Assembly: GCF_040183065.1 (NCBI RefSeq)
Contig: NC_091123.1
Location: 7,088,501 to 7,152,500 of the forward strand
Direction: 5' to 3'
DNA: 64,000 nt
DNA from: Periplaneta americana
Taxonomy: Eukaryota; Arthropoda; Insecta; Blattodea; Blattidae
The position numbers and the translations under genes were made by a program. Below the pieces are notes generated by a model that had not been told where the DNA came from, did no database searches, and worked only from the letters and a program-made list of their open reading frames with translations. Of the stretch, positions 21,699-33,423 are shown piece after piece (within the stretch, counting starts at the first letter, position 1; each line of letters begins with the position of its first letter).

Positions 21699-22551
21699 CA
21701 GTGGTGTAGAGTCAATGTAAGCTAAAAAGCTCAGCTTCCCCAGTTAATAATTTCATAATAAACCTGCAGTCTATGAACAAAATTATTTATTAATTTTAAT
21801 AAAATTTATCTTTACGCCTTAAATATTGTGATGCGGCAGCTCAGGATGATTTGTGATGCAGCAGTAAACAAGAAGCCTGCACACACCAGCTTCCAAGCAG
21901 ACTGGTTTCTTACACTCATTCTTCTGTGTAACTCACCCCGCAGATTTTCCATCCCTTTCTAACTAAATTACACTGGTCGCAAGGCTCGCAGGAAGCTAGC
22001 TTTGACATTGAAAATAAGTAGTTTCCGAGTTATCCCTTTTCGTGAGTTGTGTTCAGTTGAAGTGTTAGTGTGCATTGTGGCTGATATAATAAATAATGAG
22101 CGAAATAACAGTTCCTGACACCAATTTACTTGAATTATTTAGGGCAGTTCTGTTATCAAGACTGACTTACGAACAAAAGTGTGATTTAAAAAACAAATGA
22201 CCGACTCCCTTGCTGTCAATGAAGGACACAACCAAAAGACAGACGCATACTTACGTACTGTATCTATTGACCGTTAATATTGTGATTTCTCTAAGTATGA
22301 CAGGGAGTGAGCTAGTGTTATACTATACGTGTCTATTTGATGTGTAAACCGTGAAATCATATTTTACTACGTACCATTTGAGGTCATGCCTTATTGGTGT
22401 TACTTACGAGGTTCCAACCAATCTTCGACTGCTGACTTGACATTGACTACTATTTATTTTAAGACTATATTTTTGTAATACGTTTTCTCATATTGCATGA
22501 AAGACAACTTGAGTTAGCTTCCCCTGCTCAAAATTTCATGCTACGCCACTG
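21699..22551 (+). mobile_element. hAT element, internally deleted
   Basis: The left end CAGTGGTGTAGAGTCAATG and right end (reverse complement CAGTGGCGTAGCATGAAAT) are inverted repeats, and an AGCTTCCCC-type block lies further inside both. The 8-bp TSD (A/G)GTAACAG is at 21,691-21,698 and 22,552-22,559. It carries a transposase N-terminal remnant at 22,096. Confidence 0.88.
22096..22278 (+). pseudogene. hAT transposase N-terminal remnant (ZMYM/TTF type)
   Basis: From ATG 22,096 the frame reads LLELFRAVLLSRLTYEQKCD, a stop at 22,198-22,200, then PTPLLSMKDTTKRQTHTY. The spacing of a Tyr/Glu-Lys-Cys block before a Pro-Thr-Pro block resembles the start of ZMYM-like hAT proteins, just before a TTF-type zinc finger. 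The zinc finger and catalytic core are deleted. Confidence 0.55.
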
Positions 22552-22734
22552 GGTAACAGTAATTGTAATAGTAATAATAGTAGAATAGTAAACCTACAGT
22601 AGTAATAGAGGCAGAAGTAGGCTTAATAGTAGTAACAATAATGTAGTGCAGATTTATGCCTATATTAATCCTTAACCTGAAGGCGGAAGATTTTAGGTTA
22701 CATATCCATTTTAAGACATTGTATTATAATATGA

Positions 22735-23600
22735 GAATTCTATAGTGCCTCTAATTGGCTATTTCACTAGTAAATGCCTATTTGCTTATAATGCCTAAAA
22801 GTTGCCTAAATATCCGTATTATATATTATACGGTACTTGAATTTACTGATCATTCTATCGATATTTTTTGAATCTGTAATTTGTTTCTTTTTTATCTAGT
22901 TGAGGGAAATGATATAGAATATCGATAATTCTGTGTGTTACGTTTTATTGCCACCAGAGCGCGGAGAAATCGAATAATTTAAAATCAACCAATCAGAAAA
23001 AAATGTATTTTGAAAGCCGCATGAATCATTGTGATAGTTGACTAGGGTAGTTTTTTTTAAACTGTGTATCCATTTTGTGAGTTTTTTAATTCAGTATGGA
23101 GTGGAGTTTTCTGCTGTAATACGTGAAAAGCCACCGGCGAGGCTCAGTCGGTTAAGGTGCTTGCCTACCGGTTTGAAGTTGCTGAACCAACTAAAAAAAA
23201 TACGTGAAGTATGCCGTGGAGATATGCCAAATCAAAAGTCATCAGAAGCACTGATTGGAAAATGCATTGACATTACTGCGTTCCCACTGGTTTGGTCCCC
23301 AGCTGAGATTGGATCCCTAAAGTATTGCCCCATCATTTCACGTGAAGTGGAAGGGAGTTTCTCCCAATTTAAGAACATTCTTACAGACAATAGACATCAG
23401 TTCTCATTACAACATTTGGACGAATATTTAATTATTCACTGCCATAATGACATTCCTATAGAAAGTAGTGTATAATGCTACGCTATGGTCGTGTTAGCCG
23501 TTGAGAATTAGAAATTTGTTGGTGCCTTTTTAAATGCCTATTTTAGAATTTTGAATGCCTCTTTTTCCTGCCTATTTCAACTGTTTTTAGTGCCTAAAAA
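22735..23600 (+). mobile_element. Element with TGCCTA subterminal repeats and hAT remnant
   Basis: TGCCT(A/C) recurs at about 22,745, 22,776, 22,791 and 22,803. It recurs again at about 23,523-23,590 on the far side of a transposase-like fragment. Repeated subterminal motifs on both sides of a coding remnant are typical of hAT elements. Termini and TSD were not resolved. Confidence 0.5.
23200..23475 (+). pseudogene. hAT dimerisation-domain remnant
   Basis: In the frame of 23,038-23,475, the part after about 23,200 ends SREVEGSFSQFKNILTDNRH, then QFSLQHLDEYLIIHC. This parallels the remnant at 4,459-5,109 and fits the hAT C-terminal dimerisation block. Before it, at 23,125-23,180, a tRNA A-box-like GGCTCAGTCGGTTAAGG resembles a SINE head inserted in, or fused to, the frame. 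Most of the transposase is missing. Confidence 0.6.
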
Positions 23601-23734
23601 TCAGCAGCTTCGTTATAAGAAATTAAGAAATGTTGCTGTATCCACTGCAGTAACACGTAACGTTCACAATTTATTACGTGAAACGGGAACACCAGACGCC
23701 TTCTTAAAGCTGACAACATTGTTTATAAATTAAT

Positions 23735-24060
23735 ACACGCTTTGCGGACAGACGAGGGTATAAACTTGGCTTAGCGCGACCGGAATCTGATATCGCGGAC
23801 CTAATTTAGCAAAGCAGCCAGCAGGTCCTTCACCAAGGCGGGGTGCAGCTGTTGCAGCAGCTCATTTCCGCGTCTCGCTCACCTTTCCGCAGAGATTTAC
23901 GTCCCGCTGGACCCGGGGTCAATCCACGGTACCGGTTACAGCTCCTCCACGACGGATTTTCTCTTCTTTACGACCTGTCCTGGCCAAGGAAATGTCTTCT
24001 ACGCACGGTTGCCGACTGCCCTTCATCACAGCACCTCACAAAGTCCAATTTATAGAAAAA
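23735..24060. other. GC-richer unique segment
   Basis: This stretch is clearly richer in G+C (e.g. CCCGCTGGACCCGGGGTC) than its surroundings. The 70-codon frame at 23,843-24,055 has no recognised motif. It could be an unrecognised exon or old repeat. Confidence 0.3.
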
Positions 24061-24162
24061 TGTTACCTGATGATTCCAAGGTTCTCGCCCTTACTCTGGA
24101 CAACCCTAAAAAGGGAACCTCTCAAAATCATCAGGTCGAACCCACCTTGATCAGTATTGTAT

Positions 24163-24350
24163 GAAAAAGGACATAACCAAAATAACATCTTCCAATATAA
24201 ACTGCAAGGCACGAAAACGGCTTGATAGGGGAAAATAAATATAGGCCTACTGTAAGTTCTCAGGGCTAACGGTGTATGAAAAAGGACATAACCAAAATAA
24301 CACCTTCCAGTATAAACTGCAAGGCACGAAAACGGCTTGATAGGGGAATA
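24163..24350. repeat. Direct duplication, about 75 bp unit
   Basis: GACATAACCAAAATAACA...GGCTTGATAGGGGAA occurs at about 24,163-24,232 and again at 24,276-24,347. A 44-bp spacer contains GTAAGTTCTCAGGGC, a phrase that recurs at about 25,168. Confidence 0.85.
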
Positions 24351-25160
24351 GTAATATGCGTTACAAGAGCGGTATGTTGACGTTTTCATGGTCGAGGAAA
24401 AGATTGAAAAAGCGAAACGTAGTTGAGCTTTTTTAATTTCCGAGAACATGAAAACAAACATACCGCTCGTGTATCGTACATTATTTTGTGCGAAGATCGT
24501 TTATTACATACCTGAAAGACGAATTTCTAATTAGTTGCAATGAAATCTCCATCTTGGTTTCTGTTTAATGACGGCAACTTCAGAACACCAAAATATCTTT
24601 CTTCAACATTGTTGCTATAAAATGTTTTCTGTGTTTACTATACTCCAGCAGGCAGTGATATACGTCTGTCTTTCCCCCCCCCCCAGTCTATAAATGCGAA
24701 TTTAAAACAAACGGTAAGGTTATGTAATGATTTATTTTTCATTTTAATATTTTAACAATATTATTTATATAACATATTGCAGTAATAACATCGGCAACTG
24801 GAATCTAGTTGATTTTTTCACGGCTTCCTTAATGTTACTTGTATCAGGAATGCTATAAGTTTCGTGGAGTAGTAGACTTTACTTAATTTTTGCAAATATT
24901 TAAAAACAATAATTAACATTGCAATTTAGGTGAAATTGCAGTGGTAAGTTTCCAATTTATAATTATTACTATGTTAAACGTCTCTAAAAATAATATGTTA
25001 AAAGCCTAAAGCAGTAAAATGAATGTCGCGCTTAAGCGGTAAGAAGAGGGAAATTGTTATGTGTGTTACGTTGGGAATACTGAATGTGGTATTTCACACT
25101 TACCGCGTATTGGTTCTGTGCGGAAAACAAGCAAATACGCACGATCTCGCACAAAATAAA
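24350..25160 (-). mobile_element. Inverted-repeat element with external hairpin, family 2
   Basis: A stem-loop at about 24,361-24,465 has arms around GAGCGGTATGTT. TTATTTTGTGCGAAGATCG at 24,481-24,499 is mirrored at 25,141-25,159 with one base missing. The layout (short inverted repeats with a long stem-loop just outside one end) is that of the 9,124/16,506/41,665 family in opposite orientation, although the sequence is different. No recombinase-like peptide was seen inside. Confidence 0.55.
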
Positions 25161-25167
25161 TATATTG

Positions 25168-25210
25168 TAAGTTCTCAGGGCCCACTATGGCTCTGAACCC
25201 TTCAAATTCT
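25168..25210. mobile_element. Fragment of MITE family N
   Basis: GGGCCCACTATGGCTCTGAACCCTTCAA matches the terminal inverted repeat of the complete MITE at 41,416-41,654. Only one end is present. Confidence 0.6.
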
Positions 25211-25689
25211 TCCTCTGACACATATCGTCAAGTGAGATGTACTGCCTGATAATAGATGTAGGCCTACATATCAGCCAGAACCTCAATCAGAGGAAATTGT
25301 TACAGTAAGCAGATAAATTCTGTATTATTGTTTCACCACGGATCCCCGTTCATACTCGGTGAGGGACGGACATATTTATAGTCATTATAGTAAACTGCTT
25401 GATACAGGTATTATGCCAAACTTTTTGTGCGGAATAGAATCCAGATCTCTTAACAGTATAGCGACTTACAATTGAAGAGAGCCTTGGAAAAAGAGAAACC
25501 GAGCAGATAATCAACCCAAGCTGGATTCGAACCCAGTAGGGTCGGAGCACGAGTTCAAAACGCCATTCTTAAACAAGGCACGAGAGAAAATACCCAAACA
25601 AATAATACATAAAGAATAACGGAAATAATTTCTTGTCCGATGAGAAAGCGTTCATAAATAATACTGAAGCGTAGGCTATAAAAACATAA

Positions 25690-26667
25690 TCTATACTAAT
25701 AATAAATCTGTAGCCAAATTTTTTCTGGTAATTTTCGATTTTCCAAAAATAATTGGTGTTAACATGTATAATTAACCATTCTGAAACCGAAAATCGCTTT
25801 TTTGAAATTTTTGTCTGTCTGTCTGTCTGGATGTTTGTTACCTTTTCACGCGATAATGGCTGAACCGATTTATATGAAAATTGGAATATAAATTAAGTTC
25901 GTTGTAACTTAGATTTTAGGCTATATGGCATTCAAAATATTTCATTTAAAAGGGGGGTTATAAGGGGGCCTGAATTAAGTAAATCGAAATATCTCGCTTA
26001 TTATTGACTTTCATGAAAAATGTTACATAACAAAAGTTTCTTTAAAATTAAACTCCGATAAGGTTTATTCTATACAAAATTTTGATAGGACTGATATTTA
26101 ATGAGATAAATGAGTTTTAAAATTACAATAACAACGCCATCTAAGGCGCTGTACTGAAATAAAAACAAATGACTTCGTCTATAAGGAGCCTTGAACAACA
26201 ACAATCGAAAGCTATTAAACATAGCCTATGAGAATGATTCTGTGTTTTTATGAAGTAATATCGGAAGCTAATTAATTGTTTAATTATTATTTCACCATTG
26301 AAAAGTGTAGTTTCTCTAGATGGACATAATTCTACAATGTTATTACAGTAACTTCTGAAACATACAGCAAGTAATATAAAGTATACACATTAAAACTAAA
26401 TGATGTGTCAGTGTTCATTAAACTATGGTTGCATGTAATAACAATTAAGAAACATGTTAAAGGAATTGTCATTGCACCAAATGATTGCTCTCTGGACCAA
26501 AGTGACCGCATTTAATTATTTAAATACAATTTAAATTAAATAACATGTTAAACGATTTATCCTTCTATCAAACACGAATGTTCCCTGGATCAAACGTCCT
26601 ATTTTAATTATGTAATTACTTTATATTTATTTCTAACAGGTGCAGCGGAGCGCACGGGTACGGCTAG
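25690..26667 (+). mobile_element. Non-autonomous Helitron
   Basis: It begins TCTATACTAATAATAAATC and ends GGAGCGCACGGGTACGGCTAG, the recognised insect Helitron form: 5' TC, 3' CTAG after a GC-rich end. It is flanked by A on the left and T on the right, as for AT-target insertion, with no TSD. Internal landmarks are TGTCTGTCTGTCTGG and CGATAATGGCTGAACCGA. Two AAACATGTTAAA-type units near the 3' end recur at 59,400. No Rep/helicase ORF; 978 bp. Confidence 0.88.
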
Positions 26668-28564
26668 TTCATAATAAAATGAGTAATGGAAAATGCATAA
26701 AATAGAATAACTCGCAAGACAAAAGTAGTGCCAGAAAAAAAGGCTGAAGATTGTGTCTTACAGTTTATATTTAGACCAGAGTATTTCCTGGATTACATAG
26801 CAGAAAAAGTTGACGAAGACAAAGAAGAACCATTCTGATTACACACAAGAACATCCGGCTTCGGGCATCGATCCCGCGACCTCTAGCATACTAAATCAGT
26901 GCGGTGGTTCACCTCTGCTTTTCTCAACAATGTCGCAATGACAAGGTGCAGTTGGTGCAGGCGTTCCAGGCAGGAATGAAAGAACATCCTTAACAAAGAA
27001 GTGTTTGTTTCTCCCTCAGAGAGCAGCGGATTTCTGGCTGATAGACATACTTGCGGAATTTGCAACAACAACTGTGCTACATATTGTCATTGAACAAATA
27101 AAGTTATGCTAGACGACAGAGTAACGGTCTCTTAGAAGTCATGTGCTGGGCTGTGTTTATTTTAAGCCGTCTCTATGGAAGATATTTAACATTTGTAGAC
27201 ATAAAATGATGCAGACATTGAACACCTCAAAGATATTCGTGGAAGCCACGTTGGCCGCTTCGAATCCCGTCTAAGAAGGCAGCTGTCCAAAATCCACTCC
27301 GAACTTCCATACAGAAATCGACTTCAGTTAAGAATGTTACTGTAAAAGGGGCTTAAAAACTTTCATTACAAACTGTAAGAAACAAAAACTGATTTTCAAA
27401 AAATAGCTTAAGAAAATCTTCATTTTAGTAAACTTTTTTTCAGGTTGTTGGGAGCATATTAGAGTCCCTATAAGTAGGTATTTATTGTTTGTAGAAATCG
27501 AGGTATGTGAAGCTATAAATCTTGACCTACGGTATTTTTCTGAAGAAAAGGCTTTCGTTCCGATAGTAACCACAGCTTGCTATGATAATAACAACATAAT
27601 CTGTCACTTAAGCCGCTACCAGGAGAGAAGACCAGAACTGTCGAAGGACAACCTGGTGACATTAAAAAAAAAGGAAAACCCGACATTATTTATTAAGCAA
27701 CCTAATACAAAACTATGGATGAAAAATACATTTTCTTCGAAATATACGACTGTATGTACAATTAAATGTATATAAAACCATCGACAAGGCGTAATTTTCG
27801 AAGAATATTCCTTTCACGTATGATTCGGAATATAACATGTAAGTTTATTATTCATGCAAATCCTGGCTGTTGCAATCAGGTTGTTTATAATCTTGTTGGC
27901 TGTGATTACGTCCTCTGCCTTCAATTGTTTATTTAATAAATAAGGCCACTTTCCATTGTTCAAACATCTCTATCAAGAGTTGTTGAGCTAATTGTGTTAA
28001 TGGTGTTAAAGCGTTGCCTTGCTGTACTCCCAATTTACTCTACGTAGTGTTGTGGAATGTTACACAAACAACAGTTACTCCTTCGGTAAAGAAAGAGAAG
28101 TAACTGGAACCAAGGTTCGTAGGTTCAAATTCAGCTGATGAGGGTGGAGGATTCTACGTTAAGAAAAAAGCATTTGTTTTATGGGCCTTGCCTAATACAT
28201 TGTACAAACTATGTGGTAGGTAGGCGTTTCTATGGCAACTGGTCATTTGATGGAATAGCCCCACATGCTCAATGCTTTTTTCTTAATGTGAAATCCTCTA
28301 CAGAGGTTATACAAAGTGCAGCTTGACTTCTTTGAAACGAAGTCAGGAATCGTATATTACGGCACGTAAAATAACCGTCTCCGATTAAGAGCGCTTCAGA
28401 CAAAATTTACCGACCAGTTTCTCTTCTCCCCACATTATTTTCCTGGATTTATGACAAATTTTACTTCGGGTTACTTTCTGTTTGAGACTGTAGATGCCTC
28501 TGCAAGATAATGTTGCGTAGAGTCCATAGATAATAATTGAAGGGGTTTTTTCTTTAAAAAGAAC
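26668..28564. other. Intergenic; small tRNA-like and foldback traces
   Basis: A minus-strand B-box-like GGGATCGATGCCCGAAG is near 26,870. A short foldback with arms TTAAGAAAAAAGCATTTG (about 28,159) and its near-complement (about 28,274) spans 130 bp. The frame at 27,485-27,775 (96 codons) has no recognised motif. No gene called. Confidence 0.35.
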
Positions 28565-29250
28565 CATAGTCCAAAAAATTAAAATTTGAGAGAGGAAGTA
28601 GAAAGCATCAAATGCTTGGGATGTACTATAAGCAGTAACAAGAGCTGCTGCCAGGAAGTCAAAAGGAGGATAGCAATGGCCAAGGAAGCTTTAAATAGAA
28701 AAAGTAGCATCTTCTGAGGATCTCTGAAAAAAGAACTAAGGAAGAGACTACTGAAGTGCTTTGTATGGAGTGTGCAATTTTATGAAGCAGAAACATGGAT
28801 ATTACGACGAAGTGAAGAGAAGCGAATAGAATCATCTAAAATGTGTATATGAAGAAGAATGGAACGTGTGAAGTGGACAGACAGAATAAGAAATGAAGCT
28901 GTGTTGGAAAGAGTGGGTGAAGAAAGAATGATGCTGAAACTGATCAGGAAGAGGAAAATGAATTGGTTGGGTTACTGCCTACTGAAGGATGCACTGGAAG
29001 GAATGGTGAGAGTTCGGGGCAGAAGAAGATGTCAGATGATAGACGACATTAAGAAAATTTATATGGATCATATGAGGAGACAAAGATGAAGGCAGAAAAT
29101 AGAAAAGACTGGAGAAAGCTGGGTTTGCAGTGAAAGACCTGTATTAGTATGGAGTCATCTTTAGATGCGAAGCAACCCCATGGAAGAAACGAAATCACCG
29201 AAAGGAGAAGAAACGGGGTATGATAAAGAAAAAGAAAAAGAAAATTAACT
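28565..29250 (+). mobile_element. Second LINE family, 3' portion with RT C-terminus
   Basis: The translation reads ESIKCLGCTISSNKS, YEAETWILRRSEEKRIES, then (28,859-29,089) MERVKWTDRIRNEAVLERVG through MNWLGYCLLKDALEGM and GRRRCQMIDDIK. This is the C-terminal region downstream of the YxDD box in an insect LINE. Stops at about 28,717 and 28,851 and loss of the RT core show a dead, 5'-truncated copy. It ends in a purine-rich AAAGAAAAAGAAAAAG tail. Distinct from the (AAGT)n-tailed family. Confidence 0.8.
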
Positions 29251-29537
29251 GAGAGGCACAATTCAGCTATAAGAGAGTTTTTTTTTTTTTTTTTTTTCAT
29301 AAAGCAACCATTGTCGACAGTTACCTACATTTACACATGCATTTCTCAGACAATAATTTAAGTTATAAATATACCTACTTCAGTTTTCCCAAGTTTCTAC
29401 AACACCTTAAGTAGTTGGTGGTTGTGTGAGTTCATGAGAATCATCATAAAACAAAGAATTTGAACTTTTAGGGTGCGAATTAAGATTTATGATGAGGGGA
29501 GGATAGAATCCTAGATAGAAAATAACATACATAACAT

Positions 29538-29573
29538 TATTATTATTATTTTTTTTTATTATTATTATTATTC
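29538..29573. repeat. (ATT)n interrupted microsatellite
   Basis: ATT units broken by a run of T. Confidence 0.9.
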
Positions 29574-29862
29574 TGGCTCAACGCTTGGTCGCACTGAGTT
29601 CCTTGTCTTGCATCTTGATCATAATAACAAATTATATCCATGAGCAGGCTTAGGATAAGTTGTATAATTCTTAAGTTATTGATTGTTGTCAGCTTGAGGA
29701 TGATGATAATACATCAATATTATTTTCTTTGCTTACTTCATACTCGTATTAAAATAATTATTATATTTTGTTAGGAGGATAGAAATTATCCCTGGCAGGG
29801 TATCGGGTAAGGAGTGTATCGGAATATGCAGAAGGGAGAGGGAGAAAGAATGTTATATGTCA

Positions 29863-30101
29863 TGTTTTATTTAACGACGCTCGCAACTGCCGAGGTTATA
29901 TCAGCGTCACCACTGTGCCAGAATTTTGTTCCACAGGAGTTCTTTTACATGCCAGTAAATCTACTGACATGAGCCTGTCGCATTTAAGCACACTTAAATG
30001 CCATCGACCTGGCCCGGAATCCAACCCGCAACCTCGCGCATAGAAGGCCAGCGCTATACTAACTGAGCCATTCCGCCATGAACTGAGCTAACCAGGCCGA
30101 A
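29863..30101 (-). mobile_element. tRNA-derived SINE, group B copy 4
   Basis: Reads on the minus strand as tRNA-like head, diverged B box and body, to GCGAGCGTCGTTAAATAA. GGAGAAAGAA at 29,841-29,850 and 30,102-30,111 is the probable TSD. Near the head an extra CTGAGCCATTCCGCCATGAA interrupts a repeated AACTGAGC, a small internal duplication. Confidence 0.85.
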
Positions 30102-30111
30102 GGAGAAAGAA

Positions 30112-31712
30112 AGCTTCCAGCTGATTCGTGCGGTCAGTGGAGAATAGTCTGTAGCTAGCAGACGAGGACTCTATTTGCAGCACCATTAAACATTATCATG
30201 TCGTAGCTGCTATGATAGTCAATCAATCGCGCTGTAATTTTTAGGATTCATAAATGCCTAACGAAAGCATAGAAAAAAAATTCGAAATCAAAATCTTTTT
30301 CGGAATTAAAAAAAATACTAACTTCGAAGTGATCTGTTCAAAATAGACATTCATAATAAAAATTGATAAGTTTTACTTATGTGATCAAGGGAAGTTTACT
30401 ACTATTTTATTTTATTTTAATTTTCAGGTCAAAAAACACTAATAAACAGCTATTCTCTTTTATTATAATCTATTTTCATTTCTGTTTTAACATCAACTAC
30501 GTCAGTATTAACCTTTAAAAGCTAATTTCAAAATGATTTTGAATAAAATATATGTCATACACTGGATAAAATATTATTTTGGTTTTCTAGACAAATTCTC
30601 GACATGCAGCCAAGTTCACTTCATTCTATGATACCTTCACACATTTTTAACAGAAGCACGGACCGATATCTAATGACTCCACAGTGTACAAACAACCAGC
30701 AATGCGTTCCAATAATTAATGTCATTTATTTTTGTGGTTAAACACATATTTTTTGCTATTTCCCACATATTAATTAAATTAGTTTTCATCTACTGTACAT
30801 TTTAACTCTTATAGTACGTCTTCCCTAATGTTGTTAAATTTATCTGACAGAAAATAAATTAATAAAATAATTTCCATTCCGCCTCTGAAAAGAAATAATT
30901 CCATACATTGTCCTAAAAATATTCCTCCTCTAGGCCTATTCATAGTTTAATATTTTTTGTTACGGTACATATTTGATATTTGGTGGCTCTTCTGTCTTCT
31001 ATTAAGGGCAGATGTCGTGAAAATTATAAAAATTTTCGATGTTTTACTACTCTCATTTTGAAAAGCGCGTCTTCCTGAACAAGAATATATGTATATAATT
31101 TATATGCCTTCATATGCGAATTCACTAAGAAATTAAAAAAAAATATATATGAAATATTTACATTTAAACCTGGGGGTAATATGTTGAGGGCATTGAGGGT
31201 CTTCGACATCAATCGTGTTAAACAAACAGAAAGGCGAAATGTAGAATCCACAAAGGAAGGCAGAATAAAAAAAAAAAAGAAACAAAAAAAAAAAGAGAGA
31301 AGATGAGAGCCAGCAGAATGAAGAATATGGTCCTGGGATATTTTAAAACAGGGGTGAAGTTATGCAAACTTCAACTGCATTTTTCCGCAAATTATTTATT
31401 TATTTTTTTCACTTTTAGGTACACATAGCATGTGAACTATTAAACCTAGAGGCCTGAAACTTTGTACACTCTTTTATGACTATGCTGTGATGCTGAAAAC
31501 TCTAGAATTTTTAATGTAGCTTCAAAATTGTGCTAGTTTATAAAAATTTTATGTTGGGTTAACATTAATTTTTTAGTAATAAGAATTTAAACAATTATTA
31601 AATTACTAAATATTCACCAAAATAAGTAATTCTACAGTTTCATACAGATCTGCACCTATTTAATGAGTGGTAAAAATTTGGAAGCATTGGTACCAGTAGT
31701 TTTACGGTATTG
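30112..31712. other. Unassigned AT-rich stretch
   Basis: No motif or shared repeat recognised; short frames only. A-rich runs lie at about 31,268-31,295. Confidence 0.35.
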
Positions 31713-31800
31713 TGTACCTATGTAATTTATTTATTTATTCTGGTGTAGTTAAGGCCATCAGGCCTTCTCTTCCACAACACCAGTATGGTATGTAATGGTA
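31713..31800 (-). mobile_element. Short LINE 3'-end fragment
   Basis: TTTATTCTGGTGTAGTTAAGGCCATCAGGCC after an ATTT-rich run resembles the reverse complement of a widespread insect LINE 3' terminus (recall). Only about 80 bp is present. Confidence 0.4.
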
Positions 31801-32668
31801 TGTTTCAGCAAGTCCTTGGAAAATTACTTGATTTAAGTAAATTTCTCACACCAAACTAGTAATCTAAATCTAATGAAATGCCATTAATTTGAATCAGTAA
31901 GATTTTGACTTCACACAGTAAAACTGGTAAAATACTGTCTTCAGTATTACGGTAGTGAAATGATAAATGTTAGTTGTAGATTCCGCATCATTTCACTGAA
32001 TTTGCTAGGAGACGTCGTTGCACATATGCCAGTTTTACACTAATCCTAAACATCTTATTAAATATTGAACAAGTTCTGAATTATAACCTAAAATAAGACA
32101 CTTTCCCCGACACTTATTCATCATAAGGTGAAACGAGCAACGCATCTTGTATTTTTGGTCCAGGGAAAATACTTCGTTTAACCGTGTTCTATATACAACG
32201 ATGTCCCCTAGCTCTGCCCTTAAAACTTATCTGGCATTTCATGTATAAATTTAGTTAAAATTAAATATCGCATGGCAACACAAGACTTCAAACGAAAACG
32301 TTATCGCAAATTTAATTCGACATATTAACCAATAGGAACGCGAGCATGAGCATGACATTAGTAGACAAGGATATAATGTACGTATAATGCCACCCGGCTT
32401 AGAAGCCCCTGTTGCACTTAACCTACTTTTAAGAACACGACCCGGCACTCCTTTCAGTGATTTTTCACGCACTCGTGTAATCTTGTATAATTTGCTTGCC
32501 ACCTATTGCGTTGAACTGCAGAAAAGGTTAGTAGTTCCCTGTAAACATTCGTTCTTTCGTTGCTTATAAAAAATAACTACGAACACACAGGTTACGAAGG
32601 CTCGAGTACAACAGAATATGCAAGACACTAGGCTACATGATATGAAGTTTTTTATGTATAAAACTTAC
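31801..32668. other. Unassigned, with dispersed-repeat phrase
   Basis: TTTTGGTCCAGGGAAAATAC at about 32,153 matches 18,430 exactly, and 3,266 more loosely in reverse complement. The frame at 32,387-32,569 has no recognised motif. Confidence 0.35.
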
Positions 32669-32723
32669 CTTGGTGGTGAGCGAAGACTAGAACGACAGCC
32701 AAGAGGATGCGATATTGTATCAT
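32669..32723 (-). CDS. Candidate first coding exon, secreted protein
   Basis: On the minus strand ATG at 32,723-32,721 opens MIQYRILLAVVLVFAHHQ, which has a short polar start followed by a hydrophobic core typical of an N-terminal signal peptide. Immediately after codon 18 plus one base comes AG|GTAAGT, a near-perfect 5' splice site, giving a phase-1 intron. A signal peptide ending at a phase-1 donor is a common architecture for insect secreted proteins. The region upstream on this strand (32,930-33,160) is richer in G+C and CpG, consistent with a promoter. Later exons should lie at lower coordinates but I could not identify any, so the mature protein is unknown. Confidence 0.5.
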
Positions 32724-32734
32724 TCTTGAAATAA

Positions 32735-33190
32735 CACTAATTTGTCAACTTAACCAAACAACAATACACCGAACAGACTCTTGCAAGAATGTCAGTTCCT
32801 CATTTTCAGCAAATACACGTAATAATAAATATCGGTATGTTTCAAAAGATTCCTATACTACATTTTCGTACTGCAACAAATCCATTTCGTAACACATTTT
32901 GCACAAAGACAGTAATTTGATTGTACCAAACCGACCGCTTTGCAAATTCGAACGATTAGAACTGCACTACGAATTGTGGAGCGCGCCCTGAACAGAGCTG
33001 CCACCAGATGGGAGTGAGGGCGCACAGATCGTAACAATGAATGGTAGTAACTAGGACGAGAGAACAGAACAGGAACTATAATGCGAATCCGTCTCGACTT
33101 TATTGTACACGCGCAGCGCAACGCGTATTGGGGTGACATCTAGCATGTAACCGCTACACTAGAAGAGCCAGTCTCGTAGGCTTTCTCACA
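32735..33190 (-). promoter_or_regulatory. Possible promoter region for the 32,723 exon
   Basis: A relative CpG/GC-rich patch (CGCGCAGCGCAACGCG at about 33,110) upstream of the signal-peptide exon in an AT-rich region. No TATA box is assigned. Inference from composition and position only. Confidence 0.3.
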
Positions 33191-33423
33191 TTGTATCGTA
33201 TACGCCAGCGTTTCTCAAACTATGGTCCGCGGACAACCTGTAGTCCTCGATATCTGCCCTTGTGGTCCTTCAAAAAAGACAGAAGAAAAAATAAAATTCA
33301 AACGAATTGCGTATCACACTATAGCTGAAAATTTCAGAGTTTGTAAATGACACATGGCTATCGCCTTTCACTTTTTCTCCCAGTACTGACATTTTATGAA
33401 ATGTATTTTACCTTACCGTACAT

